Shown: piece after piece, positions 34,847-45,512 of the stretch | Layout of the letters: each line of letters begins with the position of its first letter | How positions within the stretch are numbered: position 1 is the first letter of the stretch | NCBI GenBank assembly: GCA_964016875.1 | Contig: OZ024733.1 | Location: 23,851,324 to 23,915,323 of the forward strand | Direction: 5' to 3' | Origin: Fallopia convolvulus | Lineage: Eukaryota > Streptophyta > Magnoliopsida > Caryophyllales > Polygonaceae | Length of the DNA: 64,000 nucleotides | Position numbers and translations under genes: made by a program | The notes under the pieces: model-generated | Databases searched by the model: none | What the model was told of the DNA's origin: nothing | Seen by the model: only the letters and a program-made list of their open reading frames with translations

Positions 34847-35105
34847 AAAGAGTAGTCAACTAGTAGAGCCTAGCAAAGGCCTACTCGAACAAAAAAAAAA
34901 ATTAATTAATTATACTTGATGCTTGTTGTCTTGGTGGTTTAGTAGCTTTCTAGCATTGTTCTCTTAGGCAAGTGTGGTGAATCTCTTCTTTGTTTGTCCT
35001 TTGTTGTCTTTTGCATACTTACAACGTGTCGGATTTTCATCTCGGGCAAGTCTTGGTGGTTAATTCAAGTGCACTCTATACCTTGATTTTTGCCGTGGTT
35101 GTAAG

Positions 35106-35336
35106 ATGACAAGTGTAGGTGACGAGAAGGAAAAGCAACCGGTTGAAGAGATATCCACTAGTTCGGTGGCTGCCATGTTGCAATCCATGCAACAATCCTT
35201 GCAACAATCCTTTCAACATTCTTTGCAACAATCTATGGAAGTTATGGAGACACGCATGGAGGCATGCTTTGATGCCTTGGAGAGCCGATTCCTAGGGCTA
35301 GATGAGAGGACACAAGTGCCTCAAGTGGGAAGATAA
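35106..35336 (+). CDS. LTR-D short gag-like ORF
   Basis: It encodes 76 residues with a Gln/Ser-rich helix-prone stretch (MLQSMQQSLQQSFQHSLQQS), then METRMEACFDALESRFLGLD. Gag N-termini of Ty3 elements often start with such coiled coils. It is the first ATG-led ORF of this element after the primer site. It could be a truncated gag; no capsid domain follows. Confidence 0.45.
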   Translation: MTSVGDEKEKQPVEEISTSSVAAMLQSMQQSLQQSFQHSLQQSMEVMETRMEACFDALESRFLGLDERTQVPQVGR

Positions 35337-35464
35337 AGAAGAAACGAGAAGAGCATGTTCACACTTTCAAGGAACGAGGCGACCAAGAGGTATTCAACGT
35401 TTCTAACCTTGTTCCTTCATTTTCTAACGATTATGTTGAGGATGTTCAAGATCAAGGTTCAAGG

Positions 35465-36664
35465 ATGACCCCTTGTAAAGGGGAGGAGACTTCCTTCCAA
35501 CAAAGAGTGATGAGTGACACAGAACAACCACAAAGAGAGACTCCTTTCCATGGATTGGAACAACTCATTACCATCAAGTGTCCTATAGAACTGATGAACA
35601 TATTGCAAGAGGAGGAGGAAGTTGTGGAATTGTCTCCTAAAATCAAGCATCGCCCTACCATCACTCCTAGCTCCATGAACTCATTGGCTACACCATGGAT
35701 GGATGCATTTCCTATGATTCCTTCAAGTTTGCCCTTCTTGCTCCATGAGGAGGACGAAGTTGTTTTAGTCACTCCAAGCGGTGATTACATTCCTTTTCTT
35801 GTGGAGGCCAAGAAAGATGTCTTTGTCATGGAGAAAGCCACACCAAGGGAGCTAGAAGCCCTACCTCTATTGTTGAGCTCACATGGTGATACGAGTGCAC
35901 CTCTCAGGGAAGTTTCTTGCACTCCTCTATTCTATATATTTGACTATGTGTTGGTTGTGTCACATGCATTTGATCAAATAATTTCACTTTTCTTTCATGC
36001 ATTTGTGACATCTAGGACTAAGTACTCTTGCTTCCATTTTAGTTCTCTTGCCCAATACATGTCATCTAGGATGCATATAGGTCATAGAATTGCATTGATT
36101 CCTACTTGCATTCAATCTCTTCATTGCTTTATTATGAGATGTACACATAAGAATAGGAAGAGAAGTGGTGTAGCTAGTGCATACTTTCTGGCCTATCATA
36201 TTGAGATTGGAAATGTTATTCTTAAGTTGACTTCTATAGATTGTACTTGCTTGAGCTTCCCTCGATGTGTCCTTTGTTTTACAGGCTTGATAGATTCGAG
36301 GACGAATCCTTTTAAAGGGGAGGAGGATGATGTGATTCCATCTACCGAGTCATGGCCCCACGACACCACGCCAATCGGGGCGCCGTTGAACACGTTGATT
36401 TCCGACCTTGGCGCGCCTTGGCCTTTGATGGATGGTACCACTTCTTCGGGCACTTTTAAAGGCACTATGCTCCATGATTTGAGTGAAGATCTCAGCCCTA
36501 ATTACGAGTTCAATTTGCACGACAAAGGAGGGTCTTCACTTGGACAAATATCCAAGGCCGGTGTCCGAGGCGCTAAGAAGCCAAGTCAAGGTACTACGCC
36601 TTGTTTTGGACGCATCACACGAACCCGAGCTAAAGCAATGCTTGATGTGATCAAGCCCACCTGA
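35465..36664 (+). CDS. LTR-D uncharacterised 399-codon ORF running into the 3' LTR
   Basis: I do not recognise this product. The N-terminal part is acidic and looks coding (QEEEEVVELSPKIKHRPTIT, LLHEEDEVVLVTPSGDYIPF). The middle has a hydrophobic stretch (FYIFDYVLVVSHAFDQIISL) and Cys-rich text that may be non-coding. The last third lies in the 3' LTR and crosses into the palindrome. The opening MTPCKGEET and FKGEED near 36316 are two similar purine-rich strings, suggesting internal duplication or deletion of an earlier pol end. Confidence 0.35.
   Translation: MTPCKGEETSFQQRVMSDTEQPQRETPFHGLEQLITIKCPIELMNILQEEEEVVELSPKIKHRPTITPSSMNSLATPWMDAFPMIPSSLPFLLHEEDEVVLVTPSGDYIPFLVEAKKDVFVMEKATPRELEALPLLLSSHGDTSAPLREVSCTPLFYIFDYVLVVSHAFDQIISLFFHAFVTSRTKYSCFHFSSLAQYMSSRMHIGHRIALIPTCIQSLHCFIMRCTHKNRKRSGVASAYFLAYHIEIGNVILKLTSIDCTCLSFPRCVLCFTGLIDSRTNPFKGEEDDVIPSTESWPHDTTPIGAPLNTLISDLGAPWPLMDGTTSSGTFKGTMLHDLSEDLSPNYEFNLHDKGGSSLGQISKAGVRGAKKPSQGTTPCFGRITRTRAKAMLDVIKPT
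36314..36327 (+). other. LTR-D polypurine tract
   Basis: AAAGGGGAGGAGGA lies directly before the 3' LTR TG. Confidence 0.85.
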
Positions 36665-37166
36665 ACCCACCTTCCCGGCCTGCCTCCACGTCGGCGTTCT
36701 GACCAGTGGGCCAGCCTCCAATTTGCCTCCACGTCGGCAATCTGACTGGTGGCGCTCAATCACAAGCCATGGGCTGCAGCCCATGCACCCCAACTTGAAG
36801 GAGGATTCACACCTTTTATCCTTCAGGATGTTGGAGGGGGGATTTGATCCCCTGACCTCCCTTTATCAAGGTGGGATTACCACACTTGATAACCAACTCC
36901 ACTGCAGTAGAGTTGGTTTTCAAGTGTGGTAATCCCACCTTGATAAAGGGAGGTAAGGGGATCAAATCCCCCCTCCAACATCCTGCAGGATAAAAGGTGT
37001 GAATCCTCCTGCAGGTTGGGGTGCATGGGCTGCAGCCCATGGCTTTTGATTGAGCGCCACCAGTCAGATTGCCGACGTGGAGGCAGGCTGGAGGTTGGCC
37101 CACTGGTCAGAACACCGACGTGGAGGCAGGCCGGGAAGGTGGGTTCAGGTGGGCTTGATCACATCA
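36328..37166 (+). repeat. LTR-D 3' LTR, altered
   Basis: 36328-36655 aligns with 33293-33515 of the 5' LTR apart from an internal gap. The remainder is the palindrome, which has no counterpart in the 5' LTR. Confidence 0.75.
36643..37166. repeat. 524-bp near-perfect palindrome
   Basis: The arms of 262 bp are centred between 36904 and 36905 (ACTG/CAGT). The left start TGATGTGATCAAGCCCACC is mirrored exactly by the right end ...GGGCTTGATCACATCA. There are few mismatches and a small indel or two near 36700-36740. The arms contain CCACGTCGG repeats and a CCATGGGCTGCAGCCCATG block. Transcripts would form a very long hairpin. Confidence 0.9.
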
Positions 37167-37475
37167 TAAGGTTAAGACCATATTAAAAGATTACAAATAT
37201 TTCTCATATTATAAAATGTTAATTATGAACCATAAAAGTTATGGTTTTATGATTATTATAATATGTTAAATATAACCATTAATAATATGAGTCTTATTTA
37301 TGAGTCCGGTTCAGGTGCGAATGGGCGCCCAAGTGCGAAATAAGAAAGAACAGGAGCCGATGGATCAAGAAAAATCAAAGACGCTGATCATTTCACTTAA
37401 AATGGGGAAAAAAACGGCACGAGCGAATTATTGGCGAATTATTCGCGTATTTTTGAAAAAAAAAGGAAATAGGAC

Positions 37476-37786
37476 ACGCGCCCAGATTGTTCATCAGTAT
37501 TGTGGATTTGTTCATCAATAATGTGGATTTGTTCATCAAAACTGTGATTTTGTTCATCAAAACTGTGATTTTGTGCATAAATAAAATATTGCTTGTGGAT
37601 CAAAATTCTATTGTTTGTACATAAAAAATGAACAAATGTGTATCAAAATTACATGCAATATGTTCATCAACATTGTGATTTTGTTCATAAAAAATGAAAA
37701 ATGTTTATTCATTGGTTTTGGCATATTTGTTCATCGGTTTGTGCATATTTGTTCATTAGTAACATCAATTTGTTCACTGGTTTATG
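37476..37786 (+). repeat. MULE-F TTGTTCAT array, left arm
   Basis: Irregular units of about 25 bp built on 'ttgttcatc-aaaactgtgatt' repeat here. They continue past CHR-E to about 43160. Confidence 0.85.
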
Positions 37787-37954
37787 TGTAATACCCGGGT
37801 CCCGGAAGTCCAAGGCTAGTTCTTTTATGCGCCTTCCTCTCCTTATCCAGTTATCCTATCTAATTACTTTGGACCAAGATGCCCATCCTCTTTAGTTCCT
37901 CCATTGTGGACGTTGGGCTCAAAAGCTTGGTTGAGTCGGCCCAGTTGAAAGGAC
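37787..37954 (+). repeat. CHR-E first LTR, truncated
   Basis: It matches the first about 165 bp of the other two LTRs, then jumps into the body tail (cactttcttatgttagc, like 41485 onward). Confidence 0.88.
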
Positions 37955-38173
37955 CAAGATGTCACTTTCTTATGTTAGCATGAGATGCATTTTGGATTGA
38001 CTCGTTTTATATGTTAGTTCCATTATCTCCGATCTCGGTTCGCGGACGAACCGTTTCTTAGAGGAGGTATATGTAAAAGCTCGGAAAAATTCTAATGCTT
38101 AGTTGGTACTCTGTTCTTAACTTTTTCTATCATCCAAAGTTTCGGGACAAAACTTCTTTTAAGGTGGGGTATA

Positions 38174-39347
38174 TGTAATACCCGGGTCCCGAAAGTCCAA
38201 GGCTAGTTCTTTTATGCGCCTTCCTCTCCTTATCCAGTTATCCTATCTAATTACTTTGGACCAAGATGCCCATCCTCTTTAGTTCCTCCTTTGTGGACGT
38301 TGGGCTCAAAAGCTTGGTTGAGTCGGCCCAGTTGAAAGGCCCAAGTCTTCCTCTCCTATTTTTTCCATCGTGTGGTAGCCTGCCTCCGGGAGGAACCCTA
38401 AACACCACTCAATCCGGCCTTCTTCCTTTCACACAAAGAGCGAGAGGGAGACCTTGGGATCCGCGGCCGCACTTCTCGTTTCCAAGAAGACGGGCCTTGC
38501 TGCGAACGTTCGTTCCCCTCACCCTTTGAGCGTTACCTAGGAGAAACCAGGTCCGATTCGGCTGCTCGATTGTCGTCTCTGGCGCCTCATTCAAGAGGGT
38601 GGTCGCAAACCTCATCGCCGATTAAGCGGAATCGGCTCGAAGGAAAGGCCGATCCTTCCTAGGGCGCACGTAATACTCGACCCTTCTTCGTTCTCATCAA
38701 CGTCGGCGACCACTCCTCTCGAATCTGCTCGTCTCCATCATCGTTGGTTTTTCGTTTCAGCTTTGTTCGGTCGGTTGAGAAAGAACATCAAATTGAGGTG
38801 TGTGTGCGTGGCCCTGATTCCTATTTGAACTTGTGCTGTGCTTATCCAATATGTTAGTATAATCTTGTTCATGTCTAAGGTTAGGAAGAGTCATAACTGT
38901 ACCCTTGTAATAAGTATTTGACTGATCGGGCTACTAGAGTCGGTTGGTTCTATCTAATTGCAATCGTTCACGGTTGATACAGAATAGTTTTGGAATGAAT
39001 GGAGTATAATCATGTAATAACAAAACTAATGATATTAAGACTAGTAATGAGTATCTAGGTTGGGTAATGGCGAGTAATAGCTAGTATACAGGAAGTGGTT
39101 ATAAGCATAGTAGTGGGTGGGTTAAGTAATGTTATAGATGTTTAATTTGTATGTGATTTAGCTAGTAAATTGCAATGTTAATCATAGTGGTAGTAGGTGG
39201 AAAAATCCTAATTTGGAAGTGTTGAGTAAAACTGAGCAGATAGTTAACTAATCTATGGGGTTAGTGAATTTGTTGTTAAACTAACCTGAGTAGTCCCGGA
39301 CAGGGTCTACCACCGAGTAGCACCCCGGTGAAAGTCGGGGTGTTACA
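38174..39347 (+). repeat. CHR-E middle LTR (1174 bp)
   Basis: It is followed by a primer site, so it serves as 5' LTR. It lacks about 160 bp present in the right LTR (42184-42344), with GGG at both edges of the gap. Confidence 0.9.
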
Positions 39348-39350
39348 AAT

Positions 39351-39364
39351 TGGTATCAGAGCCA
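39351..39364 (+). promoter_or_regulatory. CHR-E primer-binding site (tRNA-iMet)
   Basis: TGGTATCAGAGCCA lies three bases after the LTR. Confidence 0.93.
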
Positions 39365-39599
39365 GGTTGACAACAAGGGCACATGGAATCGAACAACAGA
39401 GGTATCCGAGGTCAAAATTAAAACAAAATCGATTGACGAGTTTAAATGGTTTAAATGGGTAAGCTTTTTGCATTTATTGGGTAGTGACACGTTGCGACTC
39501 CTCCATCACCTGCTAAAGGACCTCTTGTAGTTTAACAATTTTAAGTTTTAAAAAAAATGAAATCCATGTATTGATAGTAGGTCACTTTTCTTCTTTTAG

Positions 39600-40907
39600 A
39601 TGGCCCCTCAGACTAGAGCTAGAGGAACTTTTGCCCGTGGTAGGGTTCGAGGTAGAGGAGTGGCCCCTATTGTCGAGCCAGTAGAGCCGCAAAACATTCA
39701 TCATCAAGAGGAACATGTATCCGTCGTTGGCAGAGGACCTCAGTCTATAAATGAGGTCAATGCCAGAGCAGACAAGGAAGTGCGTGGACCAGTTCAAATG
39801 CCACCAGTTGAGTTATCGCTTGAGTTGAATGCTGCAATTAGAGCCACCTTTGTGGGTTTGTTACAAGATCTGTTAGACTCGGGAGTTGTGCCTACCCAAC
39901 ATGTTGCCGCTTCTGGCCGTCAAGGGTTAGAGGGTAGGGCACCAAGCCTCGTTTCTAAACAGCCGGTTCAAACAGGGAGACCACTGCGAGTTTCGAGACC
40001 AGTGATTACCGAGTGCTTTGAGGAGCAGAGAAGAGGATGTCGAGAGCCCCAACCGGATAAATGGCTAGCAGAATTTAGGAAGACCGGTGTGCCAAACTTC
40101 ACGGGGGCCAAAGATTCTGATGTTGAGCAATGGCTGAGGAGAGTGGCCTCTGCCCTGGACTCTATTCAGGCACCGGAGGAGTGGAAGATGTCACTGGTGT
40201 AGAGTCTATTGCAAGAGGATGCGTTCGATTGGTGGGATCTGACCCGTGACCATCAGGCGGATGTCACTTTTGATGAGTTCCGAACGAAGATTCGGGACCA
40301 GTATTGTCCCAAAGTCGTGCGGATGGCTCACGAGGCGGCTTTTCGGGATGCGGGGCCCGAGAATATTACAATAGCTGAGACTATCCTAAAGTTTCAGCGA
40401 GAGTTGGTAGCAGTTCCTAACGCTGCCCCTACAGAGGACCTGCGGATTGCAACCTTTCTAAAACGATTGCAACCCCAGCTACGTGCATATGTATCTAGAC
40501 TTCGGCTCAAGACCTTGAGGGATGTTCAAGATTCTGCTTTAGCTTATTCTATGTCTATCTTGGGGTCGGAACAATTGAATGCAAATGTTAGTGGAAGTAA
40601 AAGGCAGAGATTGTCAACATCGTCAGATTATAGGAGAGAGGGTCGCACCATGCAGTTTCAGCAAAGTAGTCTTAGCCATCAGCAACTGGGAGGACGGGGG
40701 CAGTCCCAATAGAGTCGGGCTGATAGAGGGTGGGCAGAGTGTTTCAACTATGGAAGTCCAGAACACTTAAGACTTCAATGCCCTAGACCGCTAAAGAATT
40801 GCTTTACATATGGGAAGCCGGGGCATCTTCAAAAGTATTGTAGGATTGGCACGCCCTCACAAGGGTCATCACCCGGGACGGCTAATCAGGCATACCACCA
40901 TAGATAG
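39600..40907 (+). pseudogene. gag: CHR-E gag (chromovirus type)
   Basis: The ATG at 39600 gives MAPQTRARGTFARGRVRGRG, then FTGAKDSDVEQWLRRVASAL and AFDWWDLTRDHQADVTFDEF, a retrotransposon gag domain. TAG at 40200 and at 40710 interrupt the single frame, which ends at TAG 40905-40907. Two knuckles are visible, CFNYGSPEHLRLQC and CFTYGKPGHLQKYC. In both, the second Cys of C-x2-C-x4-H-x4-C is Tyr. The protein would form particles and bind RNA, but this copy is inactive and probably could not bind zinc normally. Confidence 0.9.
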
Positions 40908-41693
40908 AGTAGACACTAGGTCGAAACTTAGGCTGAAGTCCAGCAACTACCAACTCGAGGGTCGCTCAACCCCTAGAGTTTGAGATGAGGGAGGTTGAAG
41001 AGCTAAATGCCCTTACTCTGCCTGATAACTCATCATGATTGTTAGTTTTTCTTAGTGATTAGGTACGGTTTAGCTCGTTAGTACCTTAATTTTGCTTGCA
41101 AGACAACATAATATTTACTGGTTTGGTTGTTGTTAGTTTGACTGTAATGGGATCCTTTATTGGCATTGTAAGGTAGATTGATTACTTCTTTAGATGCGAG
41201 TTTAGTTATGTTTGTTGGATTCGATGATTAGTGTTTTCGATTATGGACGATTTGGTGTGTTAGTACCTTGGTTTCTTATGCAAGATGCGAGGACCTTACC
41301 ATTTAAACCAATATTTGTTGCCTTGGTGGTGACTATTTGTTGAATATGTTGTTGGATTACATTAGTGTGATGGATGATTGTGATTTTAGATAGGTTGATA
41401 CAAGGTGCTTATGCTTGTTTGTGTTGAAATTTTTTGGTAAGTTGTTTCAGAAAATTTAATACATGAGCTGATTGTTTGTGAATTGTCATTTTCTTATGTT
41501 AGCATGACATGCATTTTGGATTGACTCGTTTTATATGTTCCGTTATCTCCGATCTCGGTTCGCGGACGAACCGTTTCTTAGAGGAGGTATATGTAAAACC
41601 TCGGAAAAATTCTAATGTTTAGTTGGTACTCTGTTCTTAACTTTTTCTATCATCCTAAGTTTTGGGACGAAACTTCTTTTAAGGTGGGGTATA
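40908..41693 (+). other. CHR-E body tail without pol
   Basis: A decayed, AT-rich sequence lies between gag and the purine tract AAGGTGGGGTATA (41681-41693). No protease, RT or integrase motif is found, so the element is gag-only. Confidence 0.75.
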
Positions 41694-43028
41694 TGTAATA
41701 CCCGGGTCCCGGAAGTCCAAGGCTAGTTCTTTTATGCGCCTTCCTCTCCTTATCCAGTTATCCTATCTAATTACTTTGGACCAAGATGCCCATCCTCTTT
41801 AGTTCCTCCTTTGTGGACGTTGGGCTCAAAAGCTTGGTTGAGTCGGCCCAGTTGAAAGGCCCAAGTCTTCCTCTCCTATTTTTTCCCTCGTGTGGTAGCC
41901 TGCCTCGGGGAGGAACCCTAAACACCACTCAATCCGGCCTTCTTCCTTTTACACAAAGAGTGAGAGGGAGGGCTTGCGATCCCCGGCCGCACTTCTCGTT
42001 TCCAAGAAGACGGGCCTTGCCGAGAACGCTCGTTCCCCTCACCCTTTGAGCGTTACCTAGGAGAAACCAGGTCCGATTCGGCCGCTCGATTGTCGTCTCT
42101 GGCGCCTCATTCAAGAGGGTGGTCGCAAGCCTCATCCCCGATTAAGCGGAATCGGCTCGAAGGAAGGCCGATCCTTCCTAGGGTGTCGCCGCCCTCACCT
42201 GTGGCAATTCTGGTAGGCGTCGCCCTCACCCGTGGTTGTTTTATCCTGCCACATTCCATAATCGGAAGAGGAGCAACAAGCATCGTCCGTTGCCTCTCCT
42301 GTTCGTCGTCTCATCGCTCGGGACTTTCGCGCCGCTGAAATTCGGGCGCACGTAATACTCGACCCTTCTTCGTTCGCATCAACGTCGGCGACCACTCCTC
42401 TCGAATCTGCTCGTCTCCATCATCGTTGGTTTTTCGTTTCAGCTTTGTTCGGTCGGTTGAGAAAGAACATCAAATTTAGGTGTGTGTGCGTGGCCCTGAT
42501 TCCTATTTGAACTTGTGCTGTGCTTATCCAATATGTTAGTATAATCGTGTTCATGTCTATGGTTAGGAAGAGTCATAGCTGTACCCTTGTAATAAGTATT
42601 TGACTGATCGGGCTACTAGAGTCGGTTGGTTCTATCTAATTGCAATCGTTCACGGTTGATCCAGAATAGTTTTGGAATGAATGGAGTATAATCATGTAAT
42701 AACAAAACTAATGATATTAAGACTAGTAATGAGTAGCTAGGTTGTGTAATGGCGAGTAATAGCTAGTATACAGGAAGTGGTTATAAGCATAGTAGTGGGT
42801 GGGTCAAGTAATGTTATAGATGTTTAATTTGTATGTGATTTAGCTAGTAAATTGCAATGTTAATCATAGTGGTAGTAGGTGGAAAAATCCTAATTTGGAA
42901 GTGTTGAGTAAAACTGAGCAGATAGTTAATTAATCTATGGGGTTAGTGAATTTGTTGTTAAACTAACCTGAGTAGTCCCGGACAGGGTCTACCACCGAGT
43001 AGCACCCCGGTGAAAGTCGGGTGTTACA
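41694..43028 (+). repeat. CHR-E right LTR (1335 bp)
   Basis: It has TG...CA ends, precedes the TTATG duplication, and carries the 160-bp segment missing from the middle LTR. Confidence 0.9.
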
Positions 43029-43459
43029 TTATGCATATTTGTTCATTGCCTTTTTCATATAATTGTTCATTACTAGATACATATTTGTTCACTGGTAACC
43101 TCAATTTGTTCATTGCTATATGCATATTTGTTCATTAATAACATCAATTTGTTCATAGCTAAATAAGGCACAAACACTCCTCTTCGATTTGTTGCTATCT
43201 TGTCTCTTAGCATACACCATATTATTGCAAAGTCAAATTCTTTATCTATTATCTTTTGCATTCAAGTTTCTACATCAAACTTATCTTATTTTGGTACTAT
43301 ATTGAGCACTTCATTCGTATTGACAAAGTTAGTCTTAAAGCACAAAATAAATGCAAAAAATGCACAAATAGATAGTCCTAAATGTATAAGTTGATGGTAT
43401 TAATAGTCCTAAATGTACAAGTTGATAGCATTGACACATAAAACATAAGTTTATTTCAA

Positions 43460-43850
43460 TTCACAAATAAGGGTATAATAATGAACAAATAGGGTATATC
43501 AATGAACAAATAATGGTATACCAATGAACAAAAAAGAAGTATACTAATGAACAAATAATGGTATACCATGGGTATATCAATGAACAAATAGGGGTATATC
43601 AATGAACAAATACGAGTATATCAATGAACAAATATGGATATATAAAAACTAATTATATGTGCATAAAAAACTTTATAATATTGTATTCCTACACATAAAT
43701 AAGGTTAAAAAATAAAATTAAAAATTAAAAAAGTTCGAAATCGATGAACAATGTTATAAAAAAAACTCAATGCACAATTAGTTAGTATTGATGAACAATT
43801 GGTGAATATTGATGAACAAATCTCTATTTCTGATGAACAAACTGGGCGCG
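43460..43850 (-). repeat. MULE-F ATGAACAA array, right arm
   Basis: More than ten copies of (gtatatca)atgaacaaat in the opposite orientation to the left array make the element a loose inverted repeat throughout. Confidence 0.85.
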
Positions 43851-45156
43851 TCTCATAAAAACGTTTTTTTCGAAAAATTCATGAATAATACGGGATAAAT
43901 TCGTCCGTCTCGTATTTTATTGAAAAATACGCGAAAAATACGGGAAAAATTCGCCCGTGCCGTTTTTTATTTTTTTTAATGAATGTTTAATCAGGGACGT
44001 TGATTTTTTGGATTGAACGAGCAATATTTATTCTTATTTCTCACACAGGCGCCCATTCGCATGCGACTCTTTTTCCTTATTTATTATTTGAAATTATAAG
44101 AGAATATTATATCATAAGTAACAAAACTTAAGCATAAGTATTATAATAATATTTCTAAAATTTATATAAGTGCTTTTAAAACTAAATTTTAATCAAACAA
44201 ATAGTTTAAAGTTCTTATGATAAGTATTTGTTTTAATTGAAGTACAAAAGTTAAGATGGAAGGACATTTTTATCAGTTTTGCAAAACTAAAGGAGTGTTT
44301 GTGTAATTTTTTGAAAATTGATTAAACCCGAAATTGGGTTGTCTTCAACCTTGGATCGAAATTTTTAAATGGTAATAACTTCTTCGTTTCTCAACGGATT
44401 TGCGATCCGAAAAATGTTTTGGAAAGCTCACGATATGATCTATCAGACCTCATAATCAATTTGTAAAAATTGATGAAGTAATGAGCTCGGTTTTTCTGCT
44501 CATGTACGTAACCTAGAAATGGCAAAATTGGGTGTTTTTTGTCTTAAAAACTCACAATTGGATATAGATGCTGACCGGGATGGATAAGAGGAAGTAAAAT
44601 TGAGTTAATGTGGGTGACCATGCATTAAGTCAGCCAGTAATTTGGGAGTAAATACCAAATTAAAACCGAAACCGTCCACATTCTTGGGGAAATGGCCATT
44701 GATGGAGGTAAACTTCCGTAATCAATTCGAGGGTCATTTCAGACTCTTTTTTCCGATCTATAAGACCCAACATTGTAGTTCTAAATGTTATCTACAATTC
44801 TTCTTCAGAAACTTTCTAAAAAAAATTCCATCTAGAGCCTCAAATTCTCGATAAAAAACATGCCCCTGTTCGAATTCAGCCTCAGTCCTGTTCTTCGACT
44901 AAAATCAGAGTACATGTTGGTTTTAGGCGTTTTTCTCTCTCGTTTTGTTACGAAAATTTAATCCAAAACCAGATCCATATTCTAAACAAAATTGCCTACA
45001 AAATCCTATATTTACACGTCCAAATTCATCCTCCAATGTGTTCAAAAAATCGATTAAACACTGAAGTGATGCCTAGAAAATCTGAACGATATACCCTTAG
45101 TAAAGCATGAATATCTCCTTCGTTTCTTAACCTTTTTATGATCCGTTTGGAACAAT

Positions 45157-45512
45157 GTAAACTAGACTTCAAGACGGTTCTAATGACACCAACCACGCCT
45201 CAATCTGTTGTTGGAACATCGAGAACGAGTCCATTGAAGTTGCCTCTGTTTTTGGGACTGTTGCTGCGTGTGAGGGCAAGTGACGGACGTGGCCCGCGGG
45301 CCCGTCCGATCCTCCTTTAGAGTTTTTAGGTATTTTTTGGGTAAACTAGACTTCAAGAAGGTTCTAATGACACCAACCACGCCTCAATCTGTTGCTGGAA
45401 CATCGAGAACGAGTCCGTTGAAGTTGCCTCTATTTTTTGGGTTGCTGCTGTGTGTGAGGGAAAGTGACGGACGCGGCCCGACCCTCCTTTAGAGTTTTGG
45501 GTATTTTTTGGT
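45157..45512 (+). repeat. 184-bp tandem duplication inside LTR-G
   Basis: Unit 1 (45157-45340) and unit 2 (45341 to about 45512) both run from GTAAACTAGACTTCAAGA to the GAGTTTT-GGTATTTTTTGG region. Unit 2 is slightly shorter. Confidence 0.85.

Larger units (their letters stand above)
33293..37166 (+). mobile_element. LTR-D: non-autonomous LTR retrotransposon with a palindromic right end
   Basis: The target duplication TAAGG is at 33288-33292 and 37167-37171. The 5' LTR is 33293-34242, the primer site 34245-34258 (initiator Met), and the 3' LTR starts at 36328 after AAAGGGGAGGAGGA. The internal region of 2.1 kb has no protease, RT or integrase, so it depends on a partner. From 36643 the 3' LTR departs from the 5' LTR and is replaced by a 524-bp palindrome ending in CA at the duplication. 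Confidence 0.8.
37787..43028 (+). mobile_element. CHR-E: gag-only chromovirus-type element with three LTRs
   Basis: The target duplication TTATG is at 37782-37786 and 43029-43033. LTRs start TGTAATACCCGGG and end GGTGTTACA. The layout is a truncated LTR (37787-37954), a short body tail, a full LTR (38174-39347), primer site, gag, body tail, and a full LTR (41694-43028). No protease, RT or integrase is present. The primer site and gag type are chromovirus-like. Confidence 0.87.
37302..44075. mobile_element. MULE-F: non-autonomous Mutator-like element hosting CHR-E
   Basis: Perfect 9-bp target duplications CTTATTTAT lie at 37293-37301 and 44076-44084. The inverted ends share GCGAATGGGCGCC, GAAATAAGAA, AAAACGGCACG and GACGCGCCCAG over roughly 200 bp. 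Without CHR-E the element is about 1.5 kb and has no transposase ORF. Its interior holds inverted arrays of TTGTTCAT and ATGAACAA. Confidence 0.87.

Noticed and set aside
36643..37166. The palindrome as an independent fold-back transposon
   Set aside because: The left flank lacks TAAGG, while the right flank shares TAAGG with the left flank of LTR-D, so it is better treated as the end of LTR-D. This is not fully excluded and is covered in the findings.
38266..38615. Conserved ORF pair in the CHR-E LTRs (also 41786-42135)
   Set aside because: The recurrence comes from LTR duplication. Frames differ by many changes and no domain is recognisable.
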